A DNA stretch of 64,000 nt from Rhizobium mesoamericanum STM3625 (GCF_000312665.1 NZ_HF536772.1:279106-343105); one strand, 5' to 3'; positions 1 to 8,808 are shown, counted from the first letter of the stretch. Notes: generated by a model not told the origin, from the letters alone. Program-made: numbers and translations.

Positions 1-540
1 CTGCGAACCGACGTGGAACGACACACCGTACGATTCGAGACCAAGCTGATGGGCATAGACGAGCACGTCGACCGCCATCTGCGGCACACAGCCGAACTTG
101 CGCGACAGTGGCCATTCGGCGCCTTCGCCATCCGTCAGAACGCGGCAGAACACGCGGGCGCCAGGAGCGGCACGCGAGATCTTCTCGACTTCCTCATGGC
201 TGTCGACCGCAAAGAGGCTGACGCCGAGCGCATGCGCGCGGGCAACGTCGCGTTCCTTCTTGATCGTGTTGCCGTAGGAGATCCGGGCAGCGGTCGCACC
301 TGCGTTGAGCGCCATTTCGATTTCAGCGACGGACGCGCAATCGAAGTTGGAGCCCATGTTGGCGAGCAGCTTCAGAACTTCCGGAGCTGGGTTTGCCTTG
401 ACGGCGTAGTAGATTGCGCTGTCCGGCATCGCGTGACGGAAGGCGTTGAAATTGTCACGGACGACGTCGAGGTCAACCACGAGGCAGGGACCGTCGGGAC
501 GTCGGGTTGCGAGAAAGTCGCGGATACGCTGAGTGGTCAT
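1..540 (-). CDS. odc: Ornithine (lysine) decarboxylase, group IV PLP fold, 5' part only
   Basis: First 180 residues of a fold type III PLP decarboxylase that converts ornithine (possibly also lysine) to putrescine (cadaverine) in the cytoplasm. The gene runs off the left edge, so the catalytic C-terminal half is missing. The PLP-lysine motif YYAVKANP is present with Lys48, followed by GSNFDCAS, ARISYGNTIK, and HVGSQ at the truncation, all typical of the ODC/DAP decarboxylase barrel. The start at 540 is supported by GGAAGAGGG upstream. Substrate preference cannot be told from this part. The same reading frame stays open for 98 codons upstream to an ATG at 834, which is treated here as leader. 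Confidence 0.9.
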   Translation of the reverse strand, partial: MTTQRIRDFLATRRPDGPCLVVDLDVVRDNFNAFRHAMPDSAIYYAVKANPAPEVLKLLANMGSNFDCASVAEIEMALNAGATAARISYGNTIKKERDVARAHALGVSLFAVDSHEEVEKISRAAPGARVFCRVLTDGEGAEWPLSRKFGCVPQMAVDVLVYAHQLGLESYGVSFHVGSQ

Positions 541-840
541 ATCAATCCCTCTTCCAATTCCAGAGCTCCGGAAACCCGGAGGACAAAGGGCAAACAACCG
601 CTCACATAAGGAACCAGCCGGTGGAGACCCCGGAACCTTGCAAGCGCCTGATCGCGCAGATAATGAACCAACGCCGCTGACACGGCATAGTTCGGCTTTG
701 TCTGCCATGGATTGGAGGGAGATCCCACCGCACTTCCGGCAATGAAGGTGTGCCTCTTCAGTAACCCCGGCTGTTGGAAAGCCGGCAGACACCAGAAAGG
801 CCCGCACCGTCGTTGCTTCAAGATGTCCTCGCATTTCCCG
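541..840 (-). ncRNA. Candidate 5' leader of odc (speF-type?)
   Basis: About 300 bases upstream of odc look like a structured leader. A hairpin CCGGCT/AGCCGG lies at 767-785, and a perfect hairpin CTCCGG-AAAC-CCGGAG at 566-581 sits just before the ribosome binding site. Two long open frames cross it: a TTG-started 94-codon frame from 821 with GAGGA four bases upstream, whose stop overlaps the odc start, and an ATG at 834 in frame with odc. A speF leader class upstream of alphaproteobacterial ornithine decarboxylase genes is established; assignment to it here rests on position only. Confidence 0.4.
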
Positions 841-1012
841 GTTGGCCGGAATAGCGACTGGAGCGGTTAGTTCCAGGTACCTTACCGATGATCCTCACCA
901 AATCGAGGGTCGGCGGACACCCACAGGCACGTGCGACTTTGGGCAAGGCAGGAGATAAGAATATTCGCCGTCATAATCAAGCGGTTTTTTCGCATCCACC
1001 GGCAGAAAATAT

Positions 1013-1039
1013 TTGAACAATACGTCACAATTTGTTCAA
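1013..1039. promoter_or_regulatory. Inverted repeat TTGAACAA-N11-TTGTTCAA
   Basis: Perfect 8-base arms at 1013-1020 and 1032-1039 separated by 11 bases, 66 bases upstream of the LysR start codon. The spacing fits the T-N11-A style of LysR-family binding sites, so it is a likely autoregulatory site. The regulator that binds it is inferred from position only. Confidence 0.5.
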
Positions 1040-1104
1040 CGTTGCGAAACGGCCCGCAACTCACTGATTTGAATGGCGGTTCGGCGCATTTTTGGGAGAT
1101 TATC

Positions 1105-1998
1105 ATGGACACGCTCACTCGCATCCGCGCCTTCATCGATGTCGTTGAAGCGGAAGGCTTTTCGGCCGCGGCGCGGCGCACTGGCCGTTCCAAGGCGCTG
1201 CTGTCGAAATATGTCCGCGAACTTGAAGACGAACTCGGCGCCCTGCTGCTCAATCGCACGACCCGTCAGTTCTCCATGACTGAGGCCGGCCACACCTACT
1301 ATCGCACGGCTTCCGACATCCTCAAGGAAATCGACAATCTCGCGGATTTGGTGCGTGAGAATAACGCGCAGCTAAAGGGCCGACTGAAGGTTTCGGTGCC
1401 CAGGACGTTCGTCGACGCCGATGTCGGGCAGTCGCTGATCGACTTTGCCAGGGAAAACCCCGATCTTGCGCTGGAGATTGCTGCCGACGACCGATTCGTC
1501 GATCTCATCGAAGAAGGCTTCGACGTCGCCGTCCGCGTGACCAAGCTCGAGGACTCGGGCATGATCGCCCGCAAGATCTCGGATTTTCGGGTCCATCTTT
1601 GCGCAACGCCCGACTTCGTGGAACGTCATCCCGAGCTCGCCCATCCGTCGGACCTGTCGAACATCCCCTTCATCGTCGACACGAATTCGCGCAGCCAGGG
1701 CAGCATCCGCTTCTACAATCCGGACAACACCTCCTTCGCCGTTCCTGTCAGCGGCCCAATGGAGGTCAACAGTCCGCATGCAACGTTGCGCGCGGCACTT
1801 GCCGGCATAGGCATTGCGCTGATTCCCGACTTCATCGCCCGCAAGCCGATCGAGAATGGAGAGCTGGTGACGCTGTTCAACGATTACATTCCGACCGATC
1901 GTGGCATCTATGCTGTCTATCCGCACCGGCGGTATCTGCCGGCCAAGGTGCGGATCTTCGTCGACTACCTTCACAATTGGTTCAAGAAGCATTCCTGA
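1105..1998 (+). CDS. LysR family transcriptional regulator
   Basis: 297-residue DNA-binding regulator. The N-terminal winged helix-turn-helix (about 1-60) has the LysR pattern FSAAARRTGRSKALLSKYV, followed by LLNRTTRQFSMTEAGHTYY, and the rest is a periplasmic-binding-like effector domain. An in-frame start exists further upstream at 931, but the ATG at 1105 begins directly at the HTH and has TGGGAG seven bases ahead, so it is preferred. It is divergent from odc with a long gap and sits upstream of the DUF1007-nicO pair. Its target genes are unknown. The strong dyad at 1013-1039 suggests autoregulation. Confidence 0.9.
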   Translation: MDTLTRIRAFIDVVEAEGFSAAARRTGRSKALLSKYVRELEDELGALLLNRTTRQFSMTEAGHTYYRTASDILKEIDNLADLVRENNAQLKGRLKVSVPRTFVDADVGQSLIDFARENPDLALEIAADDRFVDLIEEGFDVAVRVTKLEDSGMIARKISDFRVHLCATPDFVERHPELAHPSDLSNIPFIVDTNSRSQGSIRFYNPDNTSFAVPVSGPMEVNSPHATLRAALAGIGIALIPDFIARKPIENGELVTLFNDYIPTDRGIYAVYPHRRYLPAKVRIFVDYLHNWFKKHS

Positions 1999-2007
1999 CC
2001 GCTTGCC

Positions 2008-2026
2008 ATTGGGGACTGGTCCCAAT
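2008..2026. promoter_or_regulatory. Inverted repeat ATTGGG-N7-CCCAAT
   Basis: Six-base perfect arms just after the LysR stop and about 60 bases before the DUF1007 start. It could be an operator for the metal transport pair or a weak LysR terminator (no T run follows). Confidence 0.3.
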
Positions 2027-2085
2027 TCCGTCCCATTTACTGGCAAGGAATCAGATGAATTTGGGATCCCGCAATAAGAGCACGC

Positions 2086-2727
2086 ATGAAGAAATCGACA
2101 TTCCTGATGGCGTCGCTCCTGTCGCTTTTGCCAGCTGCCGCCTTTGCGCATCCGCATGTATTCGTTGAGGCGAGGCTCGAGGTGGTCGCCGACGCTGACG
2201 GCAATATTGCCGAACTGCGCAACGTCTGGCGTTTCGACGAGGTCTTCTCATCATCCGTCGTGATGGATTTCGATAAGAATACCGACCTGAAGCTCGATCC
2301 GAACGAACTGGCCGAGGTCGGCAAGACCGTGCGGGATTCGCTGGTCGACTACGACTATTACATGAACCTCACGATGAACGGCAAAAACATCAAGGTCGAG
2401 AAGCCCGATCTGATCCACGTAGACTACAAGCAGGGCCAGCTGCTGATGTTCTTCGCCGTCAAGCCGGCGGAAAAGATGCCACTGAAGGGACGCCTGACCT
2501 TCGGCGTCTACGACCCGACGCTTTATACCTCGATCGATTTTCCGAGCGACAACGAACTGGTCCTCGTCGGGGATGGCTTCAACAGCTGCAAGCACCAGGT
2601 CGTCCGTCCCGACGCTGACCAGGTGATCGCCGAAAACAAGCAGTCCTTGACCGACGCCTTCTTCAACGATCCCACGGGAACGAACATGTCGAAGCTCTTC
2701 GCAACGCGGCTGGACGTATCATGCTGA
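2086..2727 (+). CDS. DUF1007 family periplasmic protein
   Basis: 213 residues with a signal peptide (about 1-21, ending AAAFA) and a mature N-terminus starting HPHVFVEARLE, a His-Pro-His that could bind metal. The DUF1007 family is typically encoded beside NicO-type nickel/cobalt permeases and is assumed to work with them at the periplasmic face. Here its stop overlaps the next start (ATG at 2721, TGA at 2725-2727), implying translational coupling. The metal is not determined by the sequence. The start gives a complete signal peptide, and the Shine-Dalgarno is weak (AATAAGAG). Confidence 0.8.
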   Translation: MKKSTFLMASLLSLLPAAAFAHPHVFVEARLEVVADADGNIAELRNVWRFDEVFSSSVVMDFDKNTDLKLDPNELAEVGKTVRDSLVDYDYYMNLTMNGKNIKVEKPDLIHVDYKQGQLLMFFAVKPAEKMPLKGRLTFGVYDPTLYTSIDFPSDNELVLVGDGFNSCKHQVVRPDADQVIAENKQSLTDAFFNDPTGTNMSKLFATRLDVSC

Positions 2728-3800
2728 GGCCCGGGCTTCGGCCTATTGCGATCGGTGTGGCGCTCGTGATCGTTGCGGGCATGGCCGCTGCGCACGCACA
2801 GTCGCCGCTCGGCATCGGCACGTCGGAGCCGAGCTTCCAGCCCACGGGCGGTCCGTTTGCTCCACTCCTTCTCTATGTGAACGCGCAACAGCAGGCTTTC
2901 TACCGTGCCCTGACGGGGGCGCTGCGCGCCATGCGCGAGGATTCCTGGCATCTTTGGACGCTGATCGGCCTCTCCTTCGCGTATGGCGTCTTCCATGCCG
3001 CCGGCCCTGGACATGGCAAGGCCGTTATCTCCTCCTACATGATCGCTAACGAAATCGAGCTGAAGCGCGGGGTGTCGATCTCCTTCGTGTCCGCTTTCCT
3101 CCAGGGACTGGTCGCAATCGTGCTGGTCGGCGGAGCGTGGCTGGTGCTGCGCGGGACCGGAATAACGCTGACGGCAGCGACGCAGGCCATGGAGATCGCC
3201 AGCTTCATCATGGTCATCCTCTTCGGATGCTGGCTGCTGTTTCGCAAGTTGCGTGCAATCATCTCCGGTATGTCGCGCCGCGAGGTTATGGCAACCTCCT
3301 CGGGCCCCATCAGCATGATGCTGGACTGGAAGGACAATGAGGAACCAAAGCAGGGCTCTCGCTATGCCTTCGGCGAGGCAGCAGCGAAGAAGGCCGGACA
3401 CAATTTCATTGCAGGCATGGCCTGCGAGACCTGTGGCCAGTCACATATGCCCGACCCATCCCTGCTCGGAGGAGAAAAGTTCAATATCCGCGAAGCCTGG
3501 TCCGCCATCCTTGCCGTTGGCTTGCGCCCCTGCTCGGGCGCGTTGCTGGTGATGACCTTCTCGCTTCTTAACGGCCTCTATCTCGGCGGCGTCCTGTCGG
3601 TTACCGCAATGTCGTTCGGCACCGCCATAACGGTCGCACTGCTGGCGACGCTTGCCGTCACTGCCAAGGGCACAGCCGTGCGGCTCGCAGGCCGAGGCTC
3701 TGCCGCTTCCATTTGGATTGGGAATTTGATCGAAATTCTAGGCGCCCTGCTGGTGATGGTCATGGGCGCGCTGCTCCTCAGCGCTTCGCTGCAGGGCTAG
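2721..3800 (+). CDS. NicO-family nickel/cobalt-type transporter
   Basis: 359-residue integral membrane protein of the NicO/RcnA superfamily. It has an N-terminal signal-like segment, about six to seven hydrophobic segments, the metal-site signature HAAGPGHGKAVISSY (about residues 92-106) and GLRPCSGALLV near 263. A cytoplasmic loop between them contains CETCGQSHMP, a Cys/His cluster that could bind metal. It overlaps the DUF1007 gene by seven bases and is probably co-expressed with it. Import versus export, and nickel, cobalt or zinc, cannot be decided from sequence alone. Confidence 0.82.
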   Translation: MLRPGLRPIAIGVALVIVAGMAAAHAQSPLGIGTSEPSFQPTGGPFAPLLLYVNAQQQAFYRALTGALRAMREDSWHLWTLIGLSFAYGVFHAAGPGHGKAVISSYMIANEIELKRGVSISFVSAFLQGLVAIVLVGGAWLVLRGTGITLTAATQAMEIASFIMVILFGCWLLFRKLRAIISGMSRREVMATSSGPISMMLDWKDNEEPKQGSRYAFGEAAAKKAGHNFIAGMACETCGQSHMPDPSLLGGEKFNIREAWSAILAVGLRPCSGALLVMTFSLLNGLYLGGVLSVTAMSFGTAITVALLATLAVTAKGTAVRLAGRGSAASIWIGNLIEILGALLVMVMGALLLSASLQG

Positions 3801-3815
3801 CCGACGCCGGCAGCG

Positions 3816-4031
3816 TCACTTGCCACGCCGGCGCTGATAGCGTGCTCTCAGCCAGAAGACGACAAAGAAAGCGAGAACCAGGCAGGCGCCGACACCGGCC
3901 GCCAGATACGGCGAGTAGCTGCCGAGTCCAAGAACGATGGTCGGCATGAAATAGAGCACGAGACCAGCAGCCAGCAGGATAATAGCCGCCGCAATTGCCT
4001 GCGAACGGCCTTCCGTTTTCCGAGCCGTCAT
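3816..4031 (-). CDS. Small two-helix membrane protein, unknown
   Basis: 71 residues with two hydrophobic segments (about 12-31 and 40-61) and a basic C-terminus (RARYQRRRGK). No family recognised. The start codon overlaps the stop of the upstream acetyltransferase gene (ATGA at 4028-4031), so the two are translationally coupled. That overlap and the clean topology support it as a real gene. Confidence 0.6.
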   Translation of the reverse strand: MTARKTEGRSQAIAAAIILLAAGLVLYFMPTIVLGLGSYSPYLAAGVGACLVLAFFVVFWLRARYQRRRGK

Positions 4032-4726
4032 GCGGGCAATTCCTTGTTCAGCTCGGGGCGAATATCCTCCAGCCGCCGCTTCTGCTTGCCGTCGGCGTCA
4101 AAATTTCCGGGAGACAGCCAGGTCTCGAACGCGGCACTCAGGCCGGGCCATTCGGAATCGATGATCGAGAACCACGCGGTATCGCGGTTGCGGCCCTTGG
4201 AGATCATGTGCTGGCGGAACACGCCTTCGAAGGTGAAGCCGTAGCGTACCGCTGTCGTCTTGCTCGCCTCGTTCAGATTGTCACATTTCCACTCGTAGCG
4301 CCGGTACCGAAGCACCTCGAAAACATGCTTGGCCATGAGGTAGTGAGCTTCCGTCGAGAGCGGTGAGCGCTTCATGTCAGGACCGTGTGCAACGCCGCCC
4401 ACTTCGATCACGCCATTGGCCGGATCGGCGCGCATATAATTCGCCATGCCGACGATCTTACCGTTGTTGCTGTTGTCACGGAAGATATGGGTCAGCCAGC
4501 CGGACTTGGAGTAGACCGAATGAAGCCAGTTGGAGAAATCCTCCATGCCGGTGAAATCGGGCTGCGCGAAGTAGCGTAGCAGGGGGTTGATCGCCATGCC
4601 ACCAAGAGCGTCCCATAGCGCTTGCAGGTGCTGCTCGCGGACATAAGGTTCGACCGTGACAAAACGGCCCTTAAGGGTTACTGGCTGGGGTGCCGGGCAG
4701 CCCCTGAAAATCGATAGATCGCGCAT
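4028..4726 (-). CDS. GNAT (RimJ/RimL-like) N-acetyltransferase
   Basis: 232-residue acetyl-CoA dependent acetyltransferase. The pattern KIVGMANYMRADPANGVIEVGG followed by EAHYLMAKHVFEVLRYRRYEWKCDNLNEAS is that of RimL-like proteins acting on protein or small-molecule amines. The substrate is unknown. The ATG at 4726 is preferred over the in-frame ATG at 4750 because GGAGG lies five bases ahead of it, while the longer start has no ribosome binding site. It overlaps the small membrane protein gene downstream. Confidence 0.82.
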   Translation of the reverse strand: MRDLSIFRGCPAPQPVTLKGRFVTVEPYVREQHLQALWDALGGMAINPLLRYFAQPDFTGMEDFSNWLHSVYSKSGWLTHIFRDNSNNGKIVGMANYMRADPANGVIEVGGVAHGPDMKRSPLSTEAHYLMAKHVFEVLRYRRYEWKCDNLNEASKTTAVRYGFTFEGVFRQHMISKGRNRDTAWFSIIDSEWPGLSAAFETWLSPGNFDADGKQKRRLEDIRPELNKELPA

Positions 4727-4796
4727 GCGCTCCTCCAGATAAGGAGACATGGCTTAGGCCAGCCACCTGTGAAAGGCAACTGGCCGCTTGTCACCC

Positions 4797-5507
4797 TCAC
4801 AAGCCGACCTTGGCGGAATTGACCGTCGCCTCGATGTGATCGACCAGCGCGTCGGGAAGGCCAAGGCGACCGGCCAGCAAATCGAGGTATCCCCGCTCGG
4901 CGCGCGAATCTGGCTCGATGGTCAGGCGCGAGGCCGTATAGAGTTCCACCCGCTGTTCTTCTGTCACGGCGGCTGCAACCAGCGCATCGAGATCCGTCGG
5001 CTGCTTCAGTTCCCGTTCGATGAAGAAGGCGGCTTCGCCACTGACATCCGCGGCCTTGATCTTGTCGAGAATGAGGGCCCGTTCACCGTCGTCGATATGG
5101 CCATCAGCCTTTGCCGCCGCGATCATGGCGCGAATGAGAACGAGGACGAATTCGTTGCTCTGCGCCGGCGAAGTTGCGCTAAAGCCAGACTCGGGGGGCG
5201 GCGGCAGCACTGCCGTCTTCGGCGGCGGTGCATCGGACGGCGTCGCGGGTGCCTGCCCTGCCTGATAGTTTTTGTAGGCCTGGTAGCCGAGGCCGGCAAT
5301 CGCGGCGAGACCGCCGATCGTCAATGCATTGCCCGCAATGCTGCGACCGGTCTTGGTTCCGAGAAGCACGGTTGCGAGCGCGCCGGCTTTCCACGGGTTA
5401 TCCTTGGCCATCTGTATCGCGTCGCCCGCCCGGTCCTTGACCGAACCGCCCACAGCCGGCACCTGCGAACCCAAGAACTGCTCAAGAAGCTTTTTCGCGT
5501 CGAACAT
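4797..5507 (-). CDS. DUF533 (YebE-like) tellurite-resistance-type protein
   Basis: 236 residues. The N-terminal half has a glycine-rich hydrophobic region (GALATVLLGTKTGRSIAGNALTI...) and a proline-rich linker (PPPKTAVLPPPPESG). The C-terminal half (about 115-236) is a TerB-like helical domain with LIRAMIAAAKADGHIDDGE. This is the usual DUF533/YebE layout: an inner-membrane-associated protein of unknown role. The length and both domains fit the family. It stands alone on the minus strand. Confidence 0.8.
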   Translation of the reverse strand: MFDAKKLLEQFLGSQVPAVGGSVKDRAGDAIQMAKDNPWKAGALATVLLGTKTGRSIAGNALTIGGLAAIAGLGYQAYKNYQAGQAPATPSDAPPPKTAVLPPPPESGFSATSPAQSNEFVLVLIRAMIAAAKADGHIDDGERALILDKIKAADVSGEAAFFIERELKQPTDLDALVAAAVTEEQRVELYTASRLTIEPDSRAERGYLDLLAGRLGLPDALVDHIEATVNSAKVGL

Positions 5508-5568
5508 TCCTCATTATCTCCCTGTCTAGAGGCCAGAGGGGAGATAGGTAATGACGCGGGAAATACAA

Positions 5569-5593
5569 ATGCAGGCGGAACCTCCGCCTGCAT
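5569..5593 (-). terminator. Terminator of eda
   Basis: An 11-base perfect stem (5569-5579 with 5583-5593, three-base loop) directly after the eda stop. On the minus strand it is followed by TTTGTATTT, fitting an intrinsic terminator. Confidence 0.65.
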
Positions 5594-5615
5594 CACGCCT
5601 GGGTTTGTCCTGAAA

Positions 5616-6254
5616 TCAGGCCTTGAGGGCGGCGGCTTCCGATGCCAGCTTGGTGATGCCGGTCCAATCGCCAGCAGCGATCAGTTCCTTCGGCGCAACC
5701 CAGGAGCCACCGACGCAGATGACGTTCGGTAGCGACAGGTAATCCATCGCGTTCTTCAACGAGATACCACCGGTCGGGCAGAAGACGGTGCCTGATAGCG
5801 GCGAGGACAGCGCCTTGAGATAGGCGGCGCCGCCGGCCTGTTCCGCCGGGAAGAACTTCAGAACCTGATAGCCTTCCTCGCGGAGCGCCATGACTTCGCT
5901 TGCGGTCGCCGCGCCCGGCAGCAACGGCACCGACGACCTGCGCGCAGCGTCGAGCAGTTCCTGCGTTGCGCCCGGGCTGACGATGAACTTCGAGCCGGCG
6001 GCAACCGCGGCATCCCAATGCGCGGCGTTGAGGATGGTACCGGCACCGACCTCGGCGCCTTCGACCTCGTCGGCAACGGCGCGGACGGCGTCGAGGGCCG
6101 CTGGCGTGCGCATGGTGATCTCGATGGCTTTCAGGCCGCCCGCGACAAGTGCGCGCGCCAGCGAAACGGCGGACTTGACCTCGTCGACGATCAGAACCGG
6201 AACGACAGGCTGGAGTTTCAGGATGGAAAGGAGCTTTTCTGTCTTCTCGCCCAT
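5616..6254 (-). CDS. eda: KDPG/KHG aldolase
   Basis: 212-residue 2-dehydro-3-deoxy-6-phosphogluconate aldolase. It cleaves KDPG to pyruvate and glyceraldehyde 3-phosphate, the last step of the Entner-Doudoroff pathway. The Schiff-base lysine is Lys133 (VLKFFPAEQ) and the base Glu45 (IEITMRTP), at the same numbers as in characterised enzymes, which fixes the start. That start at 6254 is preceded by AAAGGA ten bases upstream; an in-frame extension to 6356 has no support. It is single, with its own terminator. Confidence 0.95.
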   Translation of the reverse strand: MGEKTEKLLSILKLQPVVPVLIVDEVKSAVSLARALVAGGLKAIEITMRTPAALDAVRAVADEVEGAEVGAGTILNAAHWDAAVAAGSKFIVSPGATQELLDAARRSSVPLLPGAATASEVMALREEGYQVLKFFPAEQAGGAAYLKALSSPLSGTVFCPTGGISLKNAMDYLSLPNVICVGGSWVAPKELIAAGDWTGITKLASEAAALKA

Positions 6255-6405
6255 GGCCGCATGATCCTTTGAAACGATTGAATTCGGGATCGGAATAACC
6301 CCAAGGGTAAGCTTTGTCGAGCCGAAACACATCTTTGGAATACTATGGGTACACACGGCGGTAAAATTAGGCTAGCGTAATAAAATTGTCACAAAGGTTA
6401 CGGTG

Positions 6406-6894
6406 ATGGCGAAAGAGATCGAGCGGAAGTTTCTAGTACGCAACGACGGCTGGCGCTCCGCCGCCGAGACAAAATCTGTTTTAAAACAAGGCTATATCGC
6501 CTCGATGGACGACCGGTCCGTCCGTGTGCGGGTGCTCGACAATACGACCGCTCGGCTGACGATCAAGATTGGTCGCAGCACGATGACCCGTGAAGAGTTC
6601 GAGTATGACATTCCGGTCGCGGACGCCCAACAGTTGCTCGACGACGCAATCGGTATTGTCATCGAAAAGACCCGCTATCGCGTCCCGCATGAAGGCTTTA
6701 TCTGGGAAGTGGATGTCTTTGCCGGCCAGCATCGCGGGCTGGTGATCGCCGAAGTGGAAATGCGCTCGGAAAGTGACAAGCCTGCACTCCCCGCCTGGCT
6801 CGGGCGCGAAGTCACGGGCGATTTCCGCTACTCGAACCAGGCGCTGGCCACCGAATTCGAGCATGACCGGCATGCCCTTTCAAATACGGCCTGA
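6406..6894 (+). CDS. CYTH domain triphosphatase-like protein
   Basis: 162-residue stand-alone CYTH domain. The N-terminal EIERKF (the ExExK signature), the arginine/lysine-rich strands RVRVL and ARLTIKIG, and EFEYDIP are the tunnel residues that bind triphosphate and metal. Family members hydrolyse inorganic triphosphate or make cAMP or thiamine triphosphate products; inorganic triphosphatase is most likely for a bacterial protein next to a CHAD gene. GTG at 6403 and ATG at 6406 are both possible starts, with AAAGG upstream. The last 32 bases overlap the CHAD gene. Confidence 0.85.
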   Translation: MAKEIERKFLVRNDGWRSAAETKSVLKQGYIASMDDRSVRVRVLDNTTARLTIKIGRSTMTREEFEYDIPVADAQQLLDDAIGIVIEKTRYRVPHEGFIWEVDVFAGQHRGLVIAEVEMRSESDKPALPAWLGREVTGDFRYSNQALATEFEHDRHALSNTA

Positions 6895-7780
6895 CCGCAG
6901 CTTCACCGAAGAATTCCGAAAGGCCATTGGCGAACAGCTTTGGCTGGCGATTCACACGCTCGAAGAAATGCCCGAAGGCAAGCACGAAGCGATCCATGAT
7001 TTTCGCAAGAACTTGAAACGTGTCCGCTCGCTTTATCGCCTCGTTGCCGAGGAGATACCGGAAATTCAAGAGCAGGAAAACGCGCGCCTTCGAGAGATTG
7101 CGCAGTCGCTTTCGACAATCCGAGATGCTGCCGCTCTGATCGAGACGGCCGCGCATCTGAAAGCCAAAGCGCGCAACGGCGACGAGAAGAGGGCACTCGG
7201 CCGTATCATCGAGGTCCTGAAGGTCCGCCGCGATCACATGGCCGCAGCGGAGGCGACGATCGACCGAAAACTGACGGAGGCACCGGACTGCCTGAAGGAG
7301 GCGGCTGCAGCCGTCGAAGACGTGCATTTCAACGGCGGTCCGCGCCGGCATGCTCGCCTGGTCGCCAAGGGCTGGCGCAGGACAGCTCTCAAGGCCCGGG
7401 AGGCAATCGTCCAGTGCCGGAACGGTCAGTCAGCCGAGGCATTCCACACGTTGCGCAAGCGCGCCCAGGATTACCGCGCCTATCACGTAGCCCTAAGGCC
7501 GCTGTGGCCAGCGGCCATGGATGCGAAGTACGAGGTAACAAGCAGTCTGGTCGATCTGCTAGGCCGCATCCACGATCTTGATGTGCTTTGCGAACTCGTG
7601 GAGGCCGAGCCACGGCATTTCACCAATGCCGACGATTTGGCCCATCTCCTCGATGCCATCATTTTCCACCAACAGAAGGGGCGACAGGCGGCCCTCGAAC
7701 GGGCCGAAGAAGTATTCGCCGACGATCCGCAGGAAGAAGCGGACCGAATCGAACTGCTCTGGCACGCACAGGTGAGCTGA
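6863..7780 (+). CDS. CHAD domain protein
   Basis: 305-residue all-helical CHAD protein with conserved histidines and basic residues: [16 protein letters not shown] near the N-terminus and [20 protein letters not shown] in the second repeat. CHAD domains bind polyphosphate and often accompany CYTH, either fused or adjacent. The gene begins inside the end of the CYTH gene in another frame (ATG at 6863, or 6872), so the pair is probably translated together. An earlier in-frame start at 6773 would give an N-terminus that is only a shadow of the CYTH gene and is rejected. Confidence 0.85.
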   Translation: MTGMPFQIRPDRSFTEEFRKAIGEQLWLAIHTLEEMPEGKHEAIHDFRKNLKRVRSLYRLVAEEIPEIQEQENARLREIAQSLSTIRDAAALIETAAHLKAKARNGDEKRALGRIIEVLKVRRDHMAAAEATIDRKLTEAPDCLKEAAAAVEDVHFNGGPRRHARLVAKGWRRTALKAREAIVQCRNGQSAEAFHTLRKRAQDYRAYHVALRPLWPAAMDAKYEVTSSLVDLLGRIHDLDVLCELVEAEPRHFTNADDLAHLLDAIIFHQQKGRQAALERAEEVFADDPQEEADRIELLWHAQVS

Positions 7781-7826
7781 ATCGTCCCAATTGCGCAGAT
7801 CGCCCAAAACCTGTATCTGCAGCCGC

Positions 7827-8768
7827 ATGACAGACACGCTGACAGAACCGACGTCTGCGACGAGCCCCTTCCTCGTTGCGGCTCTTTACCATTTTGTTTC
7901 ACTCCCGCGCTTCGAAAGCCTGCGCGAGCCGGTGCAGACGCTTTGCGAGGAAAGCGGCGTGAAGGGCACGTTGCTTCTGGCCCACGAGGGCATCAACGGC
8001 ACCATCGCCGGCCCGGATGCGGGTATCAGGACGGTGCTCGCATTCCTGCGCGCGCAGCCGGAATTTGCGGCTCTCGAGCATAAGGAAAGCCGCGCATCGA
8101 AGATGCCGTTCCTGCGTATGAAGGTGAAGCTCAAGAAAGAGATCGTCACCATGGGCGTCGAGAACATCGATCCCAACAAGGTGGTCGGTACCTACGTCGC
8201 GCCGAAGGACTGGAACGCCCTGATCTCCGATCCGGACACGATTGTCATCGACACGCGCAACGATTATGAGACGGCAATCGGCATCTTCCGCGGCGCTGTC
8301 GATCCGAATACGAAGACCTTCCGCGAATTCCCGGATTGGGTGCGCAACAATACTGGCCTGCACAACAAGCCGAAGATCGCCATGTACTGCACGGGCGGTA
8401 TCCGCTGCGAGAAGGCCACCGCCTTCATGAAGGAGCAGGGCTTTGAGGAGGTCTACCACCTCAAGGGCGGCATCCTGAAATATCTCGAAGAGATCCCACA
8501 GGAGGAAAGCCTCTGGGACGGCGCCTGCTTCGTCTTCGACGAACGCGTGTCGGTCGAGCACGGCCTTAAGGTAGGCGAGCACAAGCTCTGCCATGCGTGC
8601 CGCAATCCGATCACGGCGGAGGAGATCGATTCACCCCTCTACGAGGAAGGTGTCTCCTGCAGCAACTGCTACGACACCCGCAGCGAAAACGACCGTATGC
8701 GATACCGCCAGCGGCAGCACCAGATCGCGCTTGCCAAAAAGCGCGGACAAAAGCATATCGGAAGCTAG
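7827..8768 (+). CDS. trhO: tRNA uridine(34) hydroxylase (UPF0176, rhodanese fold)
   Basis: 313 residues, the normal length for TrhO/YceA. It has an N-terminal ferredoxin-like domain ([13 protein letters not shown]), a central rhodanese domain with the active-site loop [10 protein letters not shown] (Cys188), and a C-terminal zinc-ribbon-like part with CHACRNP and CSNCY. TrhO hydroxylates uridine 34 of certain tRNAs with oxygen, giving 5-hydroxyuridine. The start at 7827 removes 12 unlikely residues of a longer frame and matches the family N-terminus. It follows the CHAD gene by 46 bases on the same strand. Confidence 0.93.
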   Translation: MTDTLTEPTSATSPFLVAALYHFVSLPRFESLREPVQTLCEESGVKGTLLLAHEGINGTIAGPDAGIRTVLAFLRAQPEFAALEHKESRASKMPFLRMKVKLKKEIVTMGVENIDPNKVVGTYVAPKDWNALISDPDTIVIDTRNDYETAIGIFRGAVDPNTKTFREFPDWVRNNTGLHNKPKIAMYCTGGIRCEKATAFMKEQGFEEVYHLKGGILKYLEEIPQEESLWDGACFVFDERVSVEHGLKVGEHKLCHACRNPITAEEIDSPLYEEGVSCSNCYDTRSENDRMRYRQRQHQIALAKKRGQKHIGS

Positions 8769-8808
8769 AGCCTTTCAGGGCAAAAGAGCGACGTCAGCCA
8801 ACCTGTTT

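Larger units (their letters stand above)
541..1104. other. Divergent intergenic region between odc and the LysR gene
   Basis: 564 bases without a gene that I can support. The left part is the odc leader described separately, the right part holds the LysR promoter region with the TTGAACAA dyad. No RNA gene or protein family was recognised in 841-1010. Confidence 0.6.

Noticed and set aside
13..609. Plus-strand open frame of 198 codons at the window start
   Set aside because: It is antisense to the ornithine decarboxylase gene, whose conserved PLP motifs are unmistakable on the minus strand.
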